Origin: Phialocephala subalpina
Taxonomy: Eukaryota > Ascomycota > Leotiomycetes > Helotiales > Mollisiaceae
Assembly: GCA_900073065.1 (NCBI GenBank)
Contig: FJOG01000011.1
Span: 1,132,882 to 1,196,881, forward strand
Direction of reading: 5' to 3'
Length of the DNA stretch: 64,000 nucleotides
Under the pieces are notes generated by a model. That model was given only the letters and a program-made list of their open reading frames with translations. It was not told the origin of the DNA and did not search any database. Shown here in pieces: positions 59,634 to 64,000 of the stretch. Position 1 is the stretch's first letter. Every line of letters begins with the position of its first letter. Both the position numbers and the translations under genes were made by a program.

Positions 59634-60426
59634 TCAGCAATGGCACAGAGCGTGAACTGATCGGATAGCTCTGTCGCGATATTCTGCATATCTGCATCTG
59701 AGCTTGGAAATCGGTCAGGTGGAGCTAAGAAATTGCTTGGACTTCGATGACATACCTGTCTCTCAGCGATATAACGATCTTATCAATGATTGTCCTCGCG
59801 ATGCGCTGGCGGATGATCGCATGTCGTGTCGCTGGATCATTAAGCTCGGACTCTAGACTTTTGCCAGGAACTTCGTCTCGAGAATAGAAGTTCTCTGCAT
59901 GTTGGTCTATAAGAGTGTAAAGCTCGGCCACGCGGTCAATGATGGTCTTGCCCTGGGTATACTGGACCGGGCGGTTTTCGGGGATTGGTTCAATGGGAGT
60001 TGGTCGTTGGGAACCGGACGGGCGATGGGAAGTACGTTCACGTTCCCGAGCGGAGGTACTTGGTCTGTGAGATGAATGGCGTGGCCGGGCATCTTTGTGT
60101 GATGAAGAGTATGGCCGAGCATCTTTGTGTGATGAAGAGTATGGCCGGGCATCTTTGTGTGATGAAGAGTGTGGCCGGGCATCTTTCCGTGGTGAAGGGC
60201 TTGATGTGGAATGTCCTTTTTCCCGATGAGAAGAACTTGGTGGTGGTTTACTGCCTGGTTGCGAGGAGGAACCTGATGGTTCGACTTTTCGACTTCGGCT
60301 TTCGGTTGCCCGAGATTGTGTTTTGGGTCGCGGAGCGTCTGCATGGACAGGATCAACGTTGTCAAGTCTAACCGGACGTGGTGGCTCCTCTACTCCTCCT
60401 CCTCCTTTGCCTCCCCCGCATATCAT
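59634..60426 (-). CDS. Ser/Lys/Arg-rich protein with decapeptide repeats
   Basis: ATG 60426. Exon 1 runs to a GTATGT donor near 59757, and exon 2 (from about 59701, after AAGCTCAG) adds CRYAEYRDRAIRSVHALCHC to a TGA near 59635; total roughly 243 residues. The N-terminus is Gly-rich (ICGGGKGGGG). Residues ~30-140 are disordered and Ser/Pro/Arg-rich with 3-4 copies of KDARP(Y/H)SSSH encoded by a 30-bp minisatellite. The C-terminal ~90 residues are helical (IIDRVAELYTLIDQHAENFY...). The repeat number may vary between strains. The last exon is chosen by phase only, and a longer end in another frame reaches 59426. Function is unknown. Confidence 0.55.
60091..60180. repeat. 30-bp coding minisatellite, 3 units
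   Basis: Units ATCTTTGTGTGATGAAGAGT plus (A/G)TGGCCG(A/G)GC at 60091-60120, 60121-60150 and 60151-60180, with degenerate copies on both sides. In frame within the Ser/Lys/Arg-rich protein. Confidence 0.85.
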
Positions 60427-60975
60427 CTTGAAGCCAGCTTGGGCAATTACAAAGTGTCAGATGCTTGGGGTTATTGGGCATATGTGAGGGCAAAAGTATC
60501 TATTGTAAGGTCTAAGGATCTAGAATACAGGAGGTAGGATGAGGATATATATATGGTAGATTGAAGCGCTGGTCGTGCTTTGCAGCTGTGGCATCTCTGT
60601 GCGTGCGAGGGTAGCATTGAACCTGCGACGTTCTGAGCAGAGGGGCGGTTAGAGAGAAGGGGAGAATGGCATCCAAAAGTGCAGCAAGCCGCCGCAAACC
60701 TGCCCCGAAGCCAGTTAGCATCTTCGACAAGATCTAGCGGTGTAGGACTCAGCGCGCGGTTAGCAGCAGTAGTGGCAGCAGCTGCTAATGATCGTGGCGA
60801 TAAGCCTGGTATTCGAAGTGTGCTCTAAGATCGAGGTGTTTGGCTTGTAGCAAGTATAACTATGAATTCCTTGCAAGTGGCGTCGTGTTGGGTGCCGGTA
60901 GCTTGGTCGATTGGCCAAAACAACAAAAAGGTCTGTCCGGGTCGGACATATCTCCGGATTAGCCAGGGCCGAAGC
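60427..60975. other. Intergenic
   Basis: Promoter side of the minus-strand gene and flank of the MITE-like element. No gene seen. Confidence 0.5.
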
Positions 60976-61597
60976 CAGTGTGAATAATGAGTAGAGTAGA
61001 GTAGAGTATAACCCCTTACTCTAACTCTACTCTAATGAATTGGACTCTTACTCTAACTCAACTTTACTCTGCTTTAAATACTCAAAGTAAACTCGAGTAA
61101 TTAGAATAACACGTGATACTATATTATATTATAATTTAAAGCTAAAAATAAAACTTAAAACTTCTTTAAAATGCTCAAATATATAATAAACCTTTATTAA
61201 ATTTGTTTATAAGCTTTTATTATAAATATAATTTAAGTTTTAAAAATTTAAAAGCTTATTCACATATTAAATCACATGCTAAATCACGCATTAAATCACG
61301 TGTTAAACTACGTGCTAATTTTAATGGAAAGAAATAATAAAACTATAAAATATATTATATTTCTTATGAAATAAATTTTAATTCTATTTTGTTATTAGTA
61401 TTTAGCAAGCTTAATATTACCTTAGTTTTTCGCTATTATAAATAGTTTTATATTATATATATTACTTTAGAGTATTTGAGTATACTACTCTTACTCTACT
61501 TTAGAGTAATCCAATATCCACTACTTATACTCTACTTTACTCTACCCAAGAGACTCTAGAGTATACTCAAGTAGTTAGAGTTTTTTTGGTCACACTG
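60976..61597. mobile_element. Non-autonomous hAT-like element (622 bp)
   Basis: Termini CAGTGTGA (60976-60983) and TCACACTG (61590-61597) are perfect 8-bp inverted repeats. They are flanked by GCCGAAGC (60968-60975) and GCCGAAGG (61598-61605), an 8-bp target duplication with one mismatch. CAGTG ends plus 8-bp duplication are hAT-superfamily traits. Subterminal regions are packed with the short motif GAGTAGAGT/ACTCTACTC in opposite orientation at the two ends. The interior is very AT-rich with repeats of AAATCACGTGTTAAA-like words. No transposase frame exists. Confidence 0.75.
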
Positions 61598-61926
61598 GCC
61601 GAAGGAAACTTTTCGCTTCCGAACCCCCAACGACATTTAATTCAACCTGTAGCTCAGAGTTGTAGTGGCTTTGGATATCTGATGTTTCGGCTCAAGACAG
61701 GATTTACTACCTTTGTATTCTCCGAAGAAAGTTGTTAGGGAGCATTGGGCACTCAATAAATGCTAATGTTAGTCCTGTCCAAGGAAGTCAAGTTTCTGTC
61801 TGTCAAAAGGTCATCCTTGAATGCGTTCTGTGCTTGGCGAGATATGGATGTAGAAACATGAAAGTAGAGATATGTAATTGTTTCTTACTAGCTAGTATGG
61901 ACTGTCTATCGCCCTCCAGGCTAATC
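61598..61926. other. Intergenic
   Basis: Between the element and the carrier 3' end. No gene seen. Confidence 0.5.
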
Positions 61927-62778
61927 TCATAAAACAGATTCAGCAGTCTCCACTCTCCTCGCCTTCAAGCTCTCGAAAACGACCATCATAATGGTCGAGC
62001 TCGGCACACTCCGCATCAAGGTCGGCAAGAACCCAGCATAGAATCCCTTTGGCCCACTCTCCCTCATCACATTTCTCACCACCTGCCTAAGTCCTTCCTG
62101 ATCTGAGCTTCTGGAGCCCACCACCCCTCCCACAGCAGCAACAGTGTCACTCGTCGCCACCTGATACCTCGTCTTGACCAATTCCAACGGATGAATAAAC
62201 GCCGCAGAGCACATGGCTGCAACTCCTGCTCCGCACGCAATTTGTGTCACCATGCTTCTCTCCGACATGCTTCTTCTAATATTGCCGTACGTAGTCCACC
62301 AAAGTACATTGAAGGGAATGTAACTGGCAATCCCCATGACGTACCCTCGGTAAAATCCTCGAAAGCCTTCGGTCCCTGCAATTTTCCGGAGTTGGTAAAG
62401 AAGTTTGCCCTCTTCTCCTGAGCTCGAGATCTGTAGTCGAGCCTTCAGGACTTCCATTGGCGTGAAGAGAATGCTCCCCGCGAGCTCTGCCGTAACGCCA
62501 GATGTTGCGTCATTGAGTGCGCCATCGCCGAGATGTGGGAGGAACGCATTGTGTGCAGCCTCGCGTGTAGTGAGATAAAGAGCAGTGGCGGGTGTGACAG
62601 TGAGGATTGTGACCCCGATGCCTCGATAATACGCTTTCAAGGGGATGGAGAGGAGAGGTCTGCGTGTAGACGTTTGATATTGGACGGCGATTGTGTCAAG
62701 CGGGTAACACGTGAGCTTCGAGATGATAGAGCCTGCAGCGCTGGCTCCGACATTTTCAACCAGACTTGTGATGTCCAT
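61927..62778 (-). CDS. Mitochondrial carrier family (SLC25) protein
   Basis: Single exon, 283 residues, ATG 62778. Three repeats, each with two TM helices and the carrier signature: YPLDTIAVQYQ (residues ~25-35), TPMEVLKARLQ (~106-116) and HPLELVKTRYQ (~196-206). Each is followed by a YRG/FYRG/FYAGFLP-type second half (YYRGIGVTILTV, FYRGYVMGIASYIPFNVLWW, FYAGFLPTLMRSVPSSTIMM). The length is normal for the family. It is an inner mitochondrial membrane exchanger. The first repeat has YPLDTIAVQYQ rather than PxDxxKxR, so a non-canonical salt-bridge position; the substrate is not assignable. An uninterrupted gene with ordinary composition. Confidence 0.92.
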   Translation of the reverse strand: MDITSLVENVGASAAGSIISKLTCYPLDTIAVQYQTSTRRPLLSIPLKAYYRGIGVTILTVTPATALYLTTREAAHNAFLPHLGDGALNDATSGVTAELAGSILFTPMEVLKARLQISSSGEEGKLLYQLRKIAGTEGFRGFYRGYVMGIASYIPFNVLWWTTYGNIRRSMSERSMVTQIACGAGVAAMCSAAFIHPLELVKTRYQVATSDTVAAVGGVVGSRSSDQEGLRQVVRNVMRESGPKGFYAGFLPTLMRSVPSSTIMMVVFESLKARRVETAESVL

Positions 62779-63916
62779 TCCCTGAGGAGGACGTTGAAGG
62801 GAAGGTAGGATGAAAGGATCTGGAAAGAAGTTTTTGTCGAAGCCACTAGCACGTGATGGGTAATCTTCGGCCTTTGGGAGACGCTAAAGGTGGGGCGTGG
62901 CGTGCAACAAGGAGGACCCCTTAAGTACCTGATCATAGGCTACCCAGGTGCCTGACTAATTTCTGGATTACAGGTATAAATTATGGTAGCGAAAATGTTA
63001 TCAAATATCTGGTTCTCTCGCCCTCGGGATATCTGGAATTCTTCCGTGCGAGAGTCTTTTGATGCAGCTTCTAAGCATGGCGAGTATGAAGAGAACGATT
63101 CATGTCTGTAGCCACTTATTGCAGAGCTTTTCTTGCACGAGGATTTAGACTTCTTTCTAATCTTTATATTGCACAACTTGATGAGCCGTCGTCACATATC
63201 TCATGCACACATAAACTGAGTCATCAATTCCTCGACTGGCACCCGTCCTCGAACTCCCCTTTGGAGCGCTGCAGCTTTCACCTTGACCACGAACACGTCG
63301 GCAGCATCCTTCCCATGGCCATACCTTCTTTTTAAATGCGTTTATCTTGTAAGTGACAAGAGTAACACATTGAAGATCTGGTTCTGATTTCCCAGTTGAG
63401 GACCGAAGTGCTGACGATTATCATCGGGGGATTCAGGGGTAAACTGTAACCAACGAATACGTCCGGACTTCGATGGAACTTGCACACCGCATTTTGTAAA
63501 GCTCGAAATAGTAGTGAAAGTATTCGGTAGTCCAGTTGTATTGGCTATCAAATCCTGGGACTTTTAGAGAGCGACACAAATGATCAAGGAGGCACCACTG
63601 TGGTGTATGCGGAAACACACTCGATGAAGGATAATTTGATAGATTGAACGAGAGTGATGCTCATTTCATGTCCGTCTAGAGAGGAATCATCTAACCCTTC
63701 ATTTACGCTTCATACCAAACAAGGGCGATATCCCAGTGTGACATCTACACCACCTGCTCGGGCCAGTTCAATAATTCTTGATATGCCCATTCTTGTAGAA
63801 GTAGGGCCAATAGTCCTCAACTTCCGTCGCAAGCCACTTCGCAATCGCCGCATTCGTCTCCTCTGTCCAACAAATTAGCACTGGTAAAAGTCATGATTTG
63901 GGATGAGCGCCCCGGG
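62779..63916. other. Intergenic, possible gene fragment on minus strand
   Basis: No complete gene. Near 63780-63875 the minus strand reads TNAAIAKWLATEVEDYWPYF followed by YKNGHIKNY and a stop, which looks like a protein C-terminus, but no upstream exon can be joined before the hairpin. Confidence 0.35.
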
Positions 63917-64000
63917 AGTTGGGAGCTGTCTTAGGAGCCTGCATACAAACGGATCGTGTCCGTTTGCTTAATGTATCGGCTGCTACGACAGCTCCCAACT
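63917..64000. repeat. Nested hairpin at window end
   Basis: The outer arms AGTTGGGAGCTGTC (63917-63930) and GACAGCTCCCAACT (63987-64000) are perfect complements. Middle arms TAGGAGCC and GGCTGCTA pair at 7 of 8 positions. The inner stem AAACGGA-TCGTG-TCCGTTT (63947-63965) is perfect. The whole 84-bp segment folds back on itself. Confidence 0.85.

Noticed and set aside
59426..59689. Alternative last exon of the Ser/Lys/Arg-rich gene in the MQNIATELSDQF frame
   Set aside because: The visible donor leaves two bases of a codon, and all acceptors tested for that frame need a phase-1 donor.
1..64000. CRISPR arrays, rRNA or bacterial-type operons
   Set aside because: None seen; the intron-rich genes and families are fungal nuclear.

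Overview
The window is nuclear DNA of a filamentous ascomycete (Pezizomycotina). The evidence is many short GT-AG introns of about 45-120 bp, fungal families (MFS sugar porters, Zn2Cys6 regulators, an NCS1 permease, a P450, an Hsp70-like protein beside other fungal accessory proteins), and duplicated or transposon-derived sequence carrying C-to-T/G-to-A nonsense changes typical of repeat-induced point mutation (RIP). The class cannot be fixed from sequence alone. One assembly gap (N at 19295-19728) interrupts it. Gene models were spliced by hand from reading-frame continuity and splice signals.

Layout. 1-1058: 5' part of a secreted Cys-rich protein gene (minus), cut by the window edge. 1059-11500: gene-poor, with a degenerate repeat near 2.9 kb. 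11501-18812: a possible small spliced gene, ARP2/3 subunit 5 (ARPC5), and two MFS sugar-type transporters facing each other tail to tail. 18813-29202: repeat-rich accessory DNA holding the gap, roughly 250-bp degenerate tandem repeats, a spliced basic/Cys-rich gene, an intact gene of a fungal N-terminal-motif family followed by two decayed copies, and a perfect 250-bp tandem duplication.

29344-49334: a catabolic-looking cluster. It has a Zn2Cys6 regulator, an MFS sugar-type transporter, an FAD-dependent oxidoreductase, a cytochrome P450, a homogentisate 1,2-dioxygenase-like enzyme, an NCS1 purine/cytosine-type permease, an isochorismatase-family hydrolase and an HSL-type alpha/beta hydrolase. 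A RIP-mutated Tc1/mariner (pogo/Fot-type) element with 25-bp terminal inverted repeats sits between the permease and the isochorismatase. Inverted TTGCCGG/CCGGCAA elements occur upstream of the regulator and between the P450 and the dioxygenase, with a half site between the two hydrolases. This suggests one regulator controlling uptake, oxidation, ring opening and hydrolysis of an unidentified aromatic or N-containing compound; that is inference.

49604-60426: accessory region with a decayed P-loop NTPase gene, a seven-TM fungal membrane protein, an Hsp70-like ATPase, a protein combining a Zn2Cys6 cluster with C2H2-like fingers (with a frame break), a membrane/coiled-coil protein and a Ser/Lys/Arg-rich protein with an internal minisatellite. 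60976-61597: a 622-bp non-autonomous element with hAT-like 8-bp flanking duplications. 61927-62778: a mitochondrial carrier. The last 84 bases form a nested perfect/imperfect hairpin that reaches the window edge.
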